From contig CP014214.1 of NCBI GenBank assembly GCA_001560915.1, positions 434,001-498,000 on the forward strand: a DNA stretch of 64,000 nt. The letters run 5' to 3'. Shown piece after piece: positions 41,793 through 48,862 of this stretch. The position numbers and the translations under genes were made by a program. The DNA comes from a methanogenic archaeon ISO4-H5 (lineage in GTDB: Archaea; Thermoplasmatota; Thermoplasmata; Methanomassiliicoccales; Methanomethylophilaceae). The stretch's first letter is position 1; each line of letters starts with the position of its first letter. Under the pieces are notes generated by a model, which searched no databases, was not told where the DNA came from, and saw only the letters and a list, made by a program, of their open reading frames with translations.

Positions 41793-42539
41793 TCATTCCA
41801 ACTTTCTGAGTTTTCTGAATAAGGTGGCTCTGCTGATTCCCAGCGCGTCGGCCGCCTGCTGAGACGTCATGAGTCCGTTCTCCATGCGTCTTCTTATCTC
41901 ACGTAGGTCCTTATCGGGGATTTCCTTCTCCTTTCTTCCCAATCTGGGAAGCTCGCCCGCATCCCTCATCGTCTTCAGTGCCTTGCGGTTTCCCAGGTAC
42001 AGTTCCTTCAGCAGGAAGTAAGTCTGGGTCCTGCTGTTCTCATCGATTCTCAGGTCCTTCAGAATCACCGTGTTTCCGGCACAGATGTTCTTCATGATCC
42101 TCATCGCGACATCGGGGAATTTGAGGGACAGACCGCTCATGTCGACGGTCTCCGGTTCCGTGTATCTGATGGCATAGAACGAATCCCCGAAGTATTGCAT
42201 GTCCGTGCGTATCAGCCATTCCAATCTGTTCAGATGGTCCATTCCCGCGCTTTCCAGCAACTCGGATACATCAATGCGGTTCTCTCCCGGGGTCCTCTCG
42301 GATATGAAACAGGGGACCATGTCCTTCCGGACATATTCCTCCTTGCGGAGGTCCAAATCCAATCCGGGGATACCCTGAAAGAGCGGAGGGGAGAGCATAT
42401 CGATAACGGAGTAATCGGGCCTGAATATGTAGGTGTAATGGCCGTCATCCGACGAGATGTAGTCGAGTCTGCAGAGTCTGTACTCTATACCCAGATCATC
42501 TTTCAGGCATATGTATGCAGACGTGGTGTTCTCCTTCAT
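41793..42539 (-). CDS. HipA N-terminal-like (HipS-like) protein with C-terminal HTH
   Basis: A 248-residue protein with two parts. Residues about 35-135 resemble the N-terminal subdomain of HipA, as found alone in HipS: FRPDYSVIDMLSPPLFQGIP, then MVPCFISERTPGENRIDVSELLE and RTDMQYFGDSFYAIRY (the usual positions of phi-x-pp-F-x2-L-L-P-E...G-x-D-x-x-G-A). Residues about 200-248 contain a Fis/resolvase-type helix-turn-helix, MTSQQAADALGISRATLFRKL. Its ATG overlaps the stop of the upstream kinase gene. It probably combines antitoxin (HipS) and DNA-binding (HipB) roles. Assignment is by pattern and context, so moderate. Confidence 0.65.
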   Translation of the reverse strand: MKENTTSAYICLKDDLGIEYRLCRLDYISSDDGHYTYIFRPDYSVIDMLSPPLFQGIPGLDLDLRKEEYVRKDMVPCFISERTPGENRIDVSELLESAGMDHLNRLEWLIRTDMQYFGDSFYAIRYTEPETVDMSGLSLKFPDVAMRIMKNICAGNTVILKDLRIDENSRTQTYFLLKELYLGNRKALKTMRDAGELPRLGRKEKEIPDKDLREIRRRMENGLMTSQQAADALGISRATLFRKLRKLE

Positions 42540-43399
42540 GAACCCTCCTCCAGTCTGTTAAAGGAATCCAAGAGTATCTTCTCGAACCTGTTCCTGATCA
42601 TGTGCTTGTAGAACCGCCTGTGGGCGTCTGTGATGAAGCAGGTGTCATCGATCAGTTCCGAGATCCTGTCAAGGTCGACCCGGGGGACGATTCTTCTCAA
42701 AGCTTCATTGCATTCCGGGAACCGCAGGCTGCCTATGACCTCGTGGTACGAGCTCTTCTTCCCACCCATCTTGATTTGTGAGGTGGGGAAGCGGTATACC
42801 CGGTCATCAGTCATTTCAGGGGATTCGATGATCCCGGACATTTCTTCATCGGAGTTCATCTGCGGGAATAGACACGATCCGTTATCGAACACAGGCGAAA
42901 GACGGTATTGGTTGTCCGTCTTGATGAATCCCCAGTTCCCTCCGTGGCGGTCGAAGTTTCCGAGCAGGGCATCGACCACGAAGATGTCCCAGAATCTCTC
43001 TCTGGTACCTTCTACATCGGTGAGTTTCTTGTTGATCTCGATCAGGTGAACTATCTCTTCATAGGTGTATGAATGATGTTCGGAATCGGTGTCGAGCGAA
43101 CTCTCCTCCACATCGTTGAATGGGACGAACAGCTCGTTCTTCCCCAGAAAGTTCTTGCAAAGGACGACCTCTTCTCCTCTGTACGTGCCGAGCTCTGTCT
43201 GCTGCGATGTTATCCCCAGCAGAGAGAATATCTCGGAGCCTAGGTGTTCGGAAACGTGATTGAATCTGGGCCCGAATTCGGATTTCGTTTGGTATTTCAT
43301 GATGAATCTCTGACCGTCTATGACGACACCGGTCTTTCTTTCAGACCCTCCGTAGAAAACCGGATCGATTGAAGCAGAGGTGAAATCCATCGGGACCAT
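42536..43399 (-). CDS. HipA-type Ser/Thr kinase lacking the N-terminal subdomain (HipT/CtkA-like)
   Basis: The 287-residue protein has the HipA kinase core: GGSERKTGVVIDGQRFIMKY (ATP-site Lys), a Ser-rich insertion VEESSLDTDSEHHSYTY, the catalytic LLGNFDRHGGNWGFI (N-x-D-R-H-x-x-N) and SPVFDNGSCLFP with the metal-binding Asp. It lacks the usual HipA N-terminal region, which instead lies in the overlapping downstream gene. HipA/HipT kinases phosphorylate aminoacyl-tRNA synthetases and stop growth. The start could also be the ATG three codons in (43390). Its promoter region carries a TGATAC/GTATCA palindrome, as expected for an autoregulated toxin-antitoxin pair. Confidence 0.78.
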   Translation of the reverse strand: MVPMDFTSASIDPVFYGGSERKTGVVIDGQRFIMKYQTKSEFGPRFNHVSEHLGSEIFSLLGITSQQTELGTYRGEEVVLCKNFLGKNELFVPFNDVEESSLDTDSEHHSYTYEEIVHLIEINKKLTDVEGTRERFWDIFVVDALLGNFDRHGGNWGFIKTDNQYRLSPVFDNGSCLFPQMNSDEEMSGIIESPEMTDDRVYRFPTSQIKMGGKKSSYHEVIGSLRFPECNEALRRIVPRVDLDRISELIDDTCFITDAHRRFYKHMIRNRFEKILLDSFNRLEEGS

Positions 43400-43430
43400 G
43401 CTATTGGATTGTGTTGATATTATTTAATTA

Positions 43431-43454
43431 TGATACAGTATCAAAATAGTATCA
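43431..43454. promoter_or_regulatory. Putative operator of the HipS/HipT-like pair
   Basis: TGATAC-A-GTATCA (43431-43443) is perfect with one central base; another GTATCA follows at 43449-43454. It lies 32 bp upstream of the kinase start in an AT-rich promoter (TATTTAATTA). Confidence 0.6.
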
Positions 43455-43588
43455 TATTACGATGCTCAAAGCGTTTCCAATCAGTACTGCTATTTCAAAA
43501 TGAGTTGTCTGGGTATTTTATAGCGGGTGGTTTCAGATGGTCTGTGATAATCTTCGCGGAACACCAAATGCCGAGCCGACAACCTATG

Positions 43589-43614
43589 CGCGTGCGCCCC
43601 AGCCCGCGCACGCG
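43589..43614. promoter_or_regulatory. GC-rich palindrome upstream of the hisG operon
   Basis: CGCGTGCGC (43589-43597), 8-bp spacer CCCAGCCC, GCGCACGCG (43606-43614): perfect 9-bp arms. It ends 5 bp before the TATA-like TATTTAATAAGG (43619-43630), with hisG ATG at 43655. The position fits an activator or repressor site. Confidence 0.6.
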
Positions 43615-43654
43615 AACCTATTTAATAAGGTCGCACATAGGCGCATACGATAAA

Positions 43655-44524
43655 ATGACGGTAAAAATGGCCATTCCCAACAAGGGCAGGCTCAACGAAA
43701 GGGCAATCGAACTCCTCACCAAGGCAGGCATCAGTCTCGGTCCCGCCTGGGGCAGGAGTCTCAACATCAAGATTCCCGACCTTGACCTGGAAGTCGTGTT
43801 CGTACGTGCGCAGGACATCCCCGTGTTCATTGACTCCGGAGCAGTCGACTTCGGAATCACCGGACAGGATGTAGCAGCCGAGGCAGGTTCCGACCTGGTC
43901 CTCGTGCAGAACCTGCACTTCGGACACTGCCGTTTCAGCGTCATCGTCCCCGAGGAGAGCAGCATCAAGGATGTCTCCGACCTCAAAGACGGTGTCCGCG
44001 TGGCCACCACCTTCACAAACATCACCGGGAAGTACTTCGAGCAGCAGGGCATCAAAGCCAGGATCGTCCCCGTACAGGGGGCTGCAGAGATCATGCCCTA
44101 CCTGGGAGTAGCCGACATCATCACCGATCTCGTCGAGACCGGAGGTACCCTGAGGACCAACCACCTTCGCGAAATCGCCACCGTCATGGTTTCCGATGCG
44201 TGCCTGTTCTCCTCCGAGAAGGCCCTCGCAAATCCCGTCAAGAAGTCCAAGATCGAGGAGATCAGCGACGCAATCAGGTCCGTCCTCGACGCCGACCAGA
44301 AGAAGTACGTCATGGCAGACGTTCCCAAGGACCGCCTTTCCGAGGTCGAGTCCATCATCCCTGGCATCGGAGGACCCACCGTCCTCAACATCGCCGGAAA
44401 CGACAAGATCGTCGCGGTACACGCCGTGGTCTCCGCCAAGGATACCTATCAGGTCGTAAGGGACCTGAAGAAGATCGGGGCCACCGGCATCCTCACCATG
44501 CCCATCGAGAGGATGGTGGAGTAA
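43655..44524 (+). CDS. hisG: ATP phosphoribosyltransferase (long form)
   Basis: The 289-residue enzyme commits ATP and PRPP to histidine synthesis. It starts MTVKMAIPNKGRLNERAIELL, with FVRAQDIPVFIDSGAVDFGITGQDV and ITDLVETGGTLRTNHL in the catalytic core (PRPP loop E-T-G-G-T-L). The C-terminal about 75 residues form the ACT-like regulatory domain typical of hexameric HisG(L), the site of histidine feedback. No HisZ is needed. It is the first gene of hisG-hisC-hisH-hisA and ends in TAA one base before hisC. Confidence 0.96.
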   Translation: MTVKMAIPNKGRLNERAIELLTKAGISLGPAWGRSLNIKIPDLDLEVVFVRAQDIPVFIDSGAVDFGITGQDVAAEAGSDLVLVQNLHFGHCRFSVIVPEESSIKDVSDLKDGVRVATTFTNITGKYFEQQGIKARIVPVQGAAEIMPYLGVADIITDLVETGGTLRTNHLREIATVMVSDACLFSSEKALANPVKKSKIEEISDAIRSVLDADQKKYVMADVPKDRLSEVESIIPGIGGPTVLNIAGNDKIVAVHAVVSAKDTYQVVRDLKKIGATGILTMPIERMVE

Positions 44525-44525
44525 G

Positions 44526-45587
44526 ATGGACCGCAGCTCGATGAGGAAGAGCGTACAGAAACTCACCATGTACTACAACCCCAAGGTGGGGGACGCTCTC
44601 AGGATGGACACCAACACCAACGTCCTGGGCTCCAACCCCGCCGCGGCGGAATACCTGAAACACCTGAACCTCGACCTGAACGGATATCCCAACACCTACT
44701 CCGACGGTCTGAGGACCGAACTCGCCAATCTCTACGGACTGAAGATGGAGAACTTCGTCGCAGGTAACGGATCCGACGAGATCCTCAACACCATCTACAC
44801 CACATTCACCGAGCCCGGACAGGTGTGCACCATTCCCGTGCCCTCCTACAGCCTGTACTCCTACTTCGTGGATCTCGCCTCGGGAACCCTGAGGGAGGTC
44901 GAGTTGGACGAGGAGTTCCAGTTGGATGTCGACGAGATGGCTGGTAAAGGTGCCGCCAACAAGGGAATTCTGATCATGCCTTCCCCCAACAACCCCACCG
45001 GTAACTGCTTCAGGCAGAAGGACATCGAATCCATCCTTGCCAAGCACGAGGGAATCGTCATTCTCGACGAGGCCTACTCCGAGTACGCCAGGCAGACCAT
45101 GGTGGACAAGGTCGACGAGTTCGACAACCTGATTGTGTGCAAGACCTTCTCCAAGGCCTACGCCATGGCCAACCTCAGAGTGGGCTACTGCGCCACCAAC
45201 CTCAAGGTCGCCGATATGCTCAACTCCGTGAAGGTCCCCTATTCACTGAATTCTGTCTCCGAGGGAGCGGCCATCGCCGCCCTGAAGGACCAGGACTTCG
45301 TGAAGAGGAGCGTCGACATGGTCGCCGAGCAGAGGCCCAAGCTCTTCGCCAAGCTGAAGGAGCTCGGCTTCGAGCCCTATCCCTCGGATTCCAACTTCAT
45401 CCTCGCCAAATCCCCCATCGACCACGTGAAGATGATCGAGGGCCTGAAGAAGAGGAACGTCCTCATCCGCGACTTCGGAAGCAAGAGGAGGACCGAGAAC
45501 TGCGTCAGGATGACGATCGGCACCGAGGAACTCAACAAGATAATGACAGACGCCATCGAGGACGTCCTGAGGGAGGAGAGGAGATGA
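44526..45587 (+). CDS. hisC: Histidinol-phosphate aminotransferase
   Basis: The 353-residue class I PLP enzyme converts imidazole acetol phosphate to histidinol phosphate. Features: LDLNGYPNTYSDGLRTELAN, FVAGNGSDEILNTIYTTF, MPSPNNPTGNCF, ILDEAYSEYARQTM and the PLP-lysine site CKTFSKAYAMANLRVGYC; ENCVRMTIGTEEL binds the substrate phosphate. It starts 1 bp after hisG and its stop overlaps hisH (ATGA). Confidence 0.96.
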   Translation: MDRSSMRKSVQKLTMYYNPKVGDALRMDTNTNVLGSNPAAAEYLKHLNLDLNGYPNTYSDGLRTELANLYGLKMENFVAGNGSDEILNTIYTTFTEPGQVCTIPVPSYSLYSYFVDLASGTLREVELDEEFQLDVDEMAGKGAANKGILIMPSPNNPTGNCFRQKDIESILAKHEGIVILDEAYSEYARQTMVDKVDEFDNLIVCKTFSKAYAMANLRVGYCATNLKVADMLNSVKVPYSLNSVSEGAAIAALKDQDFVKRSVDMVAEQRPKLFAKLKELGFEPYPSDSNFILAKSPIDHVKMIEGLKKRNVLIRDFGSKRRTENCVRMTIGTEELNKIMTDAIEDVLREERR

Positions 45588-46183
45588 AGATGCTCATGGC
45601 CGACTACCAGGTCGGCAACCTGCACTCGATCAAGAAGGCCCTGGAGCTCGCAGGGGCCGAGGTGGAGATCGTCACCGATATGAGCAGGCTCCTCGATGCC
45701 AAGTGCATCGTCTTCCCCGGAGTGGGTGCCTTCGACTGCACCGTGGCCCCCATCGACCCCCTGTCCAAGAAGATCAACGAGCGCCTGGAGGCCGGAGTGC
45801 CCTGTCTGGGCGTGTGCATCGGGACCCACATCCTGTTCCCCTGCAGCGACGAGGGGCAGCTCACCGGCGTCAGTTTCTTCGACGGCAAGGTCCGCATGCT
45901 GAAATCCCGCACCGTCCCCCACATGGGATGGAACACCGTCGAGGGAAAGGATCCCCTGATGGAGGATGTGCCAGACAACCACTTCTACTTCGCGCACTCC
46001 TACTACTGCGACCCCGCCGACAGGGATGTCGTCAAGGGAACCACCGAATACGAGGGATTCGAGTTCGCCACCCTCATGAGGAGAAAGAACGTCGTCGCGA
46101 CCCAGTTCCACCCCGAGAAGAGTGCCGAGTCCGGACTGAAATTCCTGAAGAACTTCGTCTCTTTCGCGGAGGACAAAGCATGA
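45584..46183 (+). CDS. hisH: Imidazole glycerol phosphate synthase glutaminase subunit HisH
   Basis: The 199-residue class I amidotransferase supplies ammonia to HisF. The triad is intact: Cys in PCLGVCIGTHILF, His and Glu in ATQFHPEKSAES; DYQVGNLHSIKKALE and FPGVGAFDCTV are typical. The HisH oxyanion strand residue pattern is normal. Start and stop overlap hisC and hisA by ATGA, giving tight translational coupling. Its partner hisF is in the minus-strand cluster. Confidence 0.96.
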   Translation: MKMLMADYQVGNLHSIKKALELAGAEVEIVTDMSRLLDAKCIVFPGVGAFDCTVAPIDPLSKKINERLEAGVPCLGVCIGTHILFPCSDEGQLTGVSFFDGKVRMLKSRTVPHMGWNTVEGKDPLMEDVPDNHFYFAHSYYCDPADRDVVKGTTEYEGFEFATLMRRKNVVATQFHPEKSAESGLKFLKNFVSFAEDKA

Positions 46184-46896
46184 TAGTCATCCCCGCTGTA
46201 GACGTGCTCGACCACAAGGTGGTGCAGCTGGTGGGCGGCATGCCCGGCAGCCAGCAGGTGGTCCTCGAGGATCCCTTCGAGGTGGCCATGGACTGGGTCG
46301 CCAAGGGCGCACCCTACCTCCACCTGGTGGATCTGGATGCCGCTTTCGGCAAGGAGGACAACTCCGACGTATTCTGCAGAATCATCCGCGAGGCCGGAGT
46401 GCCCGTGGAGGTCGGAGGAGGAATCCGCACCGAGGAGCAGATCGCCAAGTACGTCAAGGCGGGAGCCGAGAGGATCGTCGTCGGCACCAAGGCCGTCACC
46501 GACACCGAATGGCTGAAGGAGATGGCCAACAAGTTCCCCAACAAGCTGATGCTGGGACTTGACATGAAGGACGGGAAGATCGCCATCAAGGGATGGCAGG
46601 AGTCCGCCCCCATCGCGCTCGAGCAGATGTTCAGGATCCTCGAGACTGTCCCCGTGGTCGCCGTGCTCCACACCGACATCAACGTGGAGGGACAGCAGGG
46701 CGGCATCAACAGGGAGCGGGTCGACAGGTTCTGCAAGGACTGCCCCGTGACCGTCATCATCTCCGGAGGGGTCACCACCGAGGAAGATGCGAAGGCGGCC
46801 GCCAAATCCGGAGCCGGAGGCGTCGTCGTGGGAATGGCCCTCTACAAGGGTACCATGAAGCCCTGGACCTTCGGACGCCCCTGGGTTGCCGAGTGA
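46180..46896 (+). CDS. hisA: ProFAR isomerase HisA
   Basis: The 238-residue TIM-barrel enzyme isomerises ProFAR to PRFAR. MIVIPAVDVLDHKVVQLVGG contains the catalytic Asp, with HLVDLDAAFG, VEVGGGIRTEEQI, VLHTDINVEGQQGG (second catalytic Asp) and IISGGVTTEEDAKAAA. The arrangement distinguishes it from HisF. It is the last gene of the hisGCHA operon; after 71 bp the TnpB element begins. Confidence 0.96.
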   Translation: MIVIPAVDVLDHKVVQLVGGMPGSQQVVLEDPFEVAMDWVAKGAPYLHLVDLDAAFGKEDNSDVFCRIIREAGVPVEVGGGIRTEEQIAKYVKAGAERIVVGTKAVTDTEWLKEMANKFPNKLMLGLDMKDGKIAIKGWQESAPIALEQMFRILETVPVVAVLHTDINVEGQQGGINRERVDRFCKDCPVTVIISGGVTTEEDAKAAAKSGAGGVVVGMALYKGTMKPWTFGRPWVAE

Positions 46897-46956
46897 AGCG
46901 TCCTTCTTTTAGGCTCATGCCGGGGTTAACGTAAACCCGAGTATGACAGATAATCC

Positions 46957-48270
46957 TTGATTATCAATCAAACTGCAGTGCCGGCACACCCTTCTTCGGG
47001 TGCCCGGCTATTCTGCTCCCTGTACAGGAGCACGGATAGCGGGTCTATCCATTCGACACCCATGAGTCCCGCACGCTCAAGCATGTTCTCGCAGGAATTC
47101 ACATCCCTGTCCTCGACATACCTGCAATAGGGGCACACATGCGTCCTGACGCTCAGGTCCTTCGGTACCTTCATGCCGCAGGACGAGCACAGCTGGGACG
47201 TATCCCTGGGATCCACCAGGATCACATCGTGACCGGCGCTCGAAGCCTTGTCCGTGATCCTTCTTCTAAGCAGTCCGAGGGATGCGTCGTTGTAACCGTT
47301 GGTCATTTTGCGATTCTTAGAGATTCTACGAAGTGCCCTGACCGACAGGTCCTCCATCACGATGACGGAGAAGTTCTTCGCTATTTCCGAAGATATGAGT
47401 TCGATGTTGTTCTTTCTGTGGTTGTTTATCTTCTCGTATAGGTGGTTAATCCTGTTTTGAATCTTGCGATACCCGGGAGAACCGTACAGGCCTCTGCTGA
47501 GCTGTCTCTGGAGTTTGGCCAGTTTCTTCCCGTATTTCACGAAGATGTGGTCGTTAGGGTACTTCTTTTTTGTAGACAGCGCGGCGATGTTACTGACTCC
47601 GACATCCACCGCTACGGGCGGGAGGGGAGTTGTATCCTTCACCGGAGGTTCGGTCTCATAGGTGATACAGGCGTAGTACTGACAGTACGAGCCCATGTCC
47701 TTCCTCTTGACGGTGCAGGTCTTCACTCTTCCCTCTATCTTCGTGGATTGGTTGTAGCACCTTACGAGACCGGGCACCTTACCCAATCTGAGGAAACGTC
47801 TCTTCTTTCCGTTCCTCTTCTCCGTCACGACGGAGAAATCGATGGGATGGGGGTAGGTGTACGAGGAGAACGAACCCTTGGGACGGTACCTGGGGAAACG
47901 GCCGCTGCCGTTGGATTCTTGCGGATCCACTTCGGCGGTCGATTCAGCCTTGTGTTCACCCTTGTGCCTCTTGCTGCTGAGTGTCTTCTCGCAGGCCTCG
48001 ATCACACGCTTCGACGTGGCATTGAGTGTGGCGGAATATGCATCGCGTATGTACCTGTGATTGTGCCTCATCTGAGTTCCGAGCTTGTTCAGATCGAATA
48101 CGGTCGGAAGGCGGCCTGTCTTGCGATGCACGTTCTTACAGGCGGTGATCATCGAATTGTAGACGAGACGGTTCGCATCGATATTGTGGTCCACGACCTT
48201 CCTCTGCTCCGAGGTGAGTTCGATGTGCATCCTGATCGTCTTCATCGGGAATCACCACGATTCCCGGAGT
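46957..48270 (-). mobile_element. IS200/IS605-group element with TnpB only (boundaries uncertain)
   Basis: The element is a lone tnpB without tnpA. On its right side, TTGAT-T-ATCAA at 46957-46967 is a perfect short palindrome that touches the tnpB stop. On its left, CGGGAATC / GATTCCCG (48246-48266) abuts the start codon. The left end may lie further out, as the 48271-48650 interval is noncoding and hairpin-rich. ATCAA at 48736-48740 (TTGAT on the minus strand) could be the flanking target motif of TnpB-type elements. A guide (omega) RNA is expected near the 3' end of tnpB. Confidence 0.5.
46968..48245 (-). CDS. tnpB: TnpB, RNA-guided nuclease of IS605-type element
   Basis: The 425-residue protein has the OrfB/TnpB layout: N-terminal helix-turn-helix-like part (ELTSEQRKVVDHNIDANRLVYNSM), a RuvC-like nuclease split into three motifs (VAVDVGVSNIAAL with first Asp; VIVMEDLSVRAL with Glu; YVEDRDVNSCENM with last Asp) and the C4 zinc finger C-S-S-C...C-P-Y-C between the second and third. 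All three catalytic acids are present, so it should be active. TnpB uses a guide RNA from the element end to cut DNA next to a short target motif. A TATA box (TTATATA on the minus strand, near 48271) precedes it. Confidence 0.93.
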   Translation of the reverse strand: MKTIRMHIELTSEQRKVVDHNIDANRLVYNSMITACKNVHRKTGRLPTVFDLNKLGTQMRHNHRYIRDAYSATLNATSKRVIEACEKTLSSKRHKGEHKAESTAEVDPQESNGSGRFPRYRPKGSFSSYTYPHPIDFSVVTEKRNGKKRRFLRLGKVPGLVRCYNQSTKIEGRVKTCTVKRKDMGSYCQYYACITYETEPPVKDTTPLPPVAVDVGVSNIAALSTKKKYPNDHIFVKYGKKLAKLQRQLSRGLYGSPGYRKIQNRINHLYEKINNHRKNNIELISSEIAKNFSVIVMEDLSVRALRRISKNRKMTNGYNDASLGLLRRRITDKASSAGHDVILVDPRDTSQLCSSCGMKVPKDLSVRTHVCPYCRYVEDRDVNSCENMLERAGLMGVEWIDPLSVLLYREQNSRAPEEGCAGTAV

Positions 48271-48652
48271 ATATAAGCTTAAGAGGGGGAGGTCGCCGAA
48301 AGTGACCGAAACTGACGTTTTACGACAATTATGAGAGAAATCCTTATCGAAACCATAATCCGGCACACTCCCTGATAGCATCCCCGACTGAACCGATGCC
48401 CCAACATCTCTTTTCACGGACGTGCTTCCGTGTTCTCAGGACATTGTTATTGCTATTGTTCCCGACCTCGTTCCCACTTACGGTTTACACATACCCAGAC
48501 AAAGGAAAATCTGCCTTGACCGATAGCTGATTCCCTGATTATCGGTCCTTTTGAACATCACCTCGTTCCCGGATACGGTGTATTCCCGGGTATCAGGTAC
48601 GAACTGTCATAAGTTCAGAAGAGAAACCTGCTGACTGAGAACAGGAAACGGT
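48271..48652. other. Noncoding, hairpin-rich interval between tnpB and the citrate synthase end
   Basis: I see no gene in these 380 bp. Perfect stems lie at CACGGA/TCCGTG (48415-48432), GACCGATA/TATCGGTC (48518-48547) and GAACT/AGTTC (48601-48616), and GGGAACGAGGT occurs twice on the minus strand. It may be the left end of the TnpB element, a decayed tnpA, or a structured RNA. Confidence 0.45.
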
Positions 48653-48862
48653 ATGGCAAATGACCAGCAAATGAAAACGTGTACTAACTGTCATACTCAA
48701 GTAAATAAATACAATTTAACGGGAACAGTTTCACGATCAATCATGATAAACGGTGATGTGCCAGACACACTTTTGAAAAGAAAAATTGGGGGGAGTGGCC
48801 CCCTGAGTTTTCAACGCTTCTCGAGAGGGACGTATTCCCTCTCCTTGGCGATGCTCACGTAG
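48653..48862 (+). pseudogene. Possible 5' remnant of a zinc-ribbon protein gene
   Basis: The frame starts MANDQQMKTCTNCHTQVNKY, like the N-terminal zinc ribbon of many archaeal membrane proteins (K-x-C-x2-C-x3-V), but has only one Cys pair, AT-rich codons unlike the neighbours, and runs through the citrate synthase terminator into its antisense strand. It could be a gene fragment truncated near the TnpB insertion, or chance. Confidence 0.2.
48789..48803 (-). terminator. Terminator of citrate synthase
   Basis: GGGGG (48789-48793) and CCCCC (48799-48803) with a 5-base loop. On the minus strand it is followed by CAATTTTTCTTTT. Confidence 0.7.

Noticed and set aside
48271-48652. tnpA transposase gene upstream of tnpB
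   Set aside because: No frame shows the Y1 transposase H-U-H motif or a sensible open length; only hairpins are visible.
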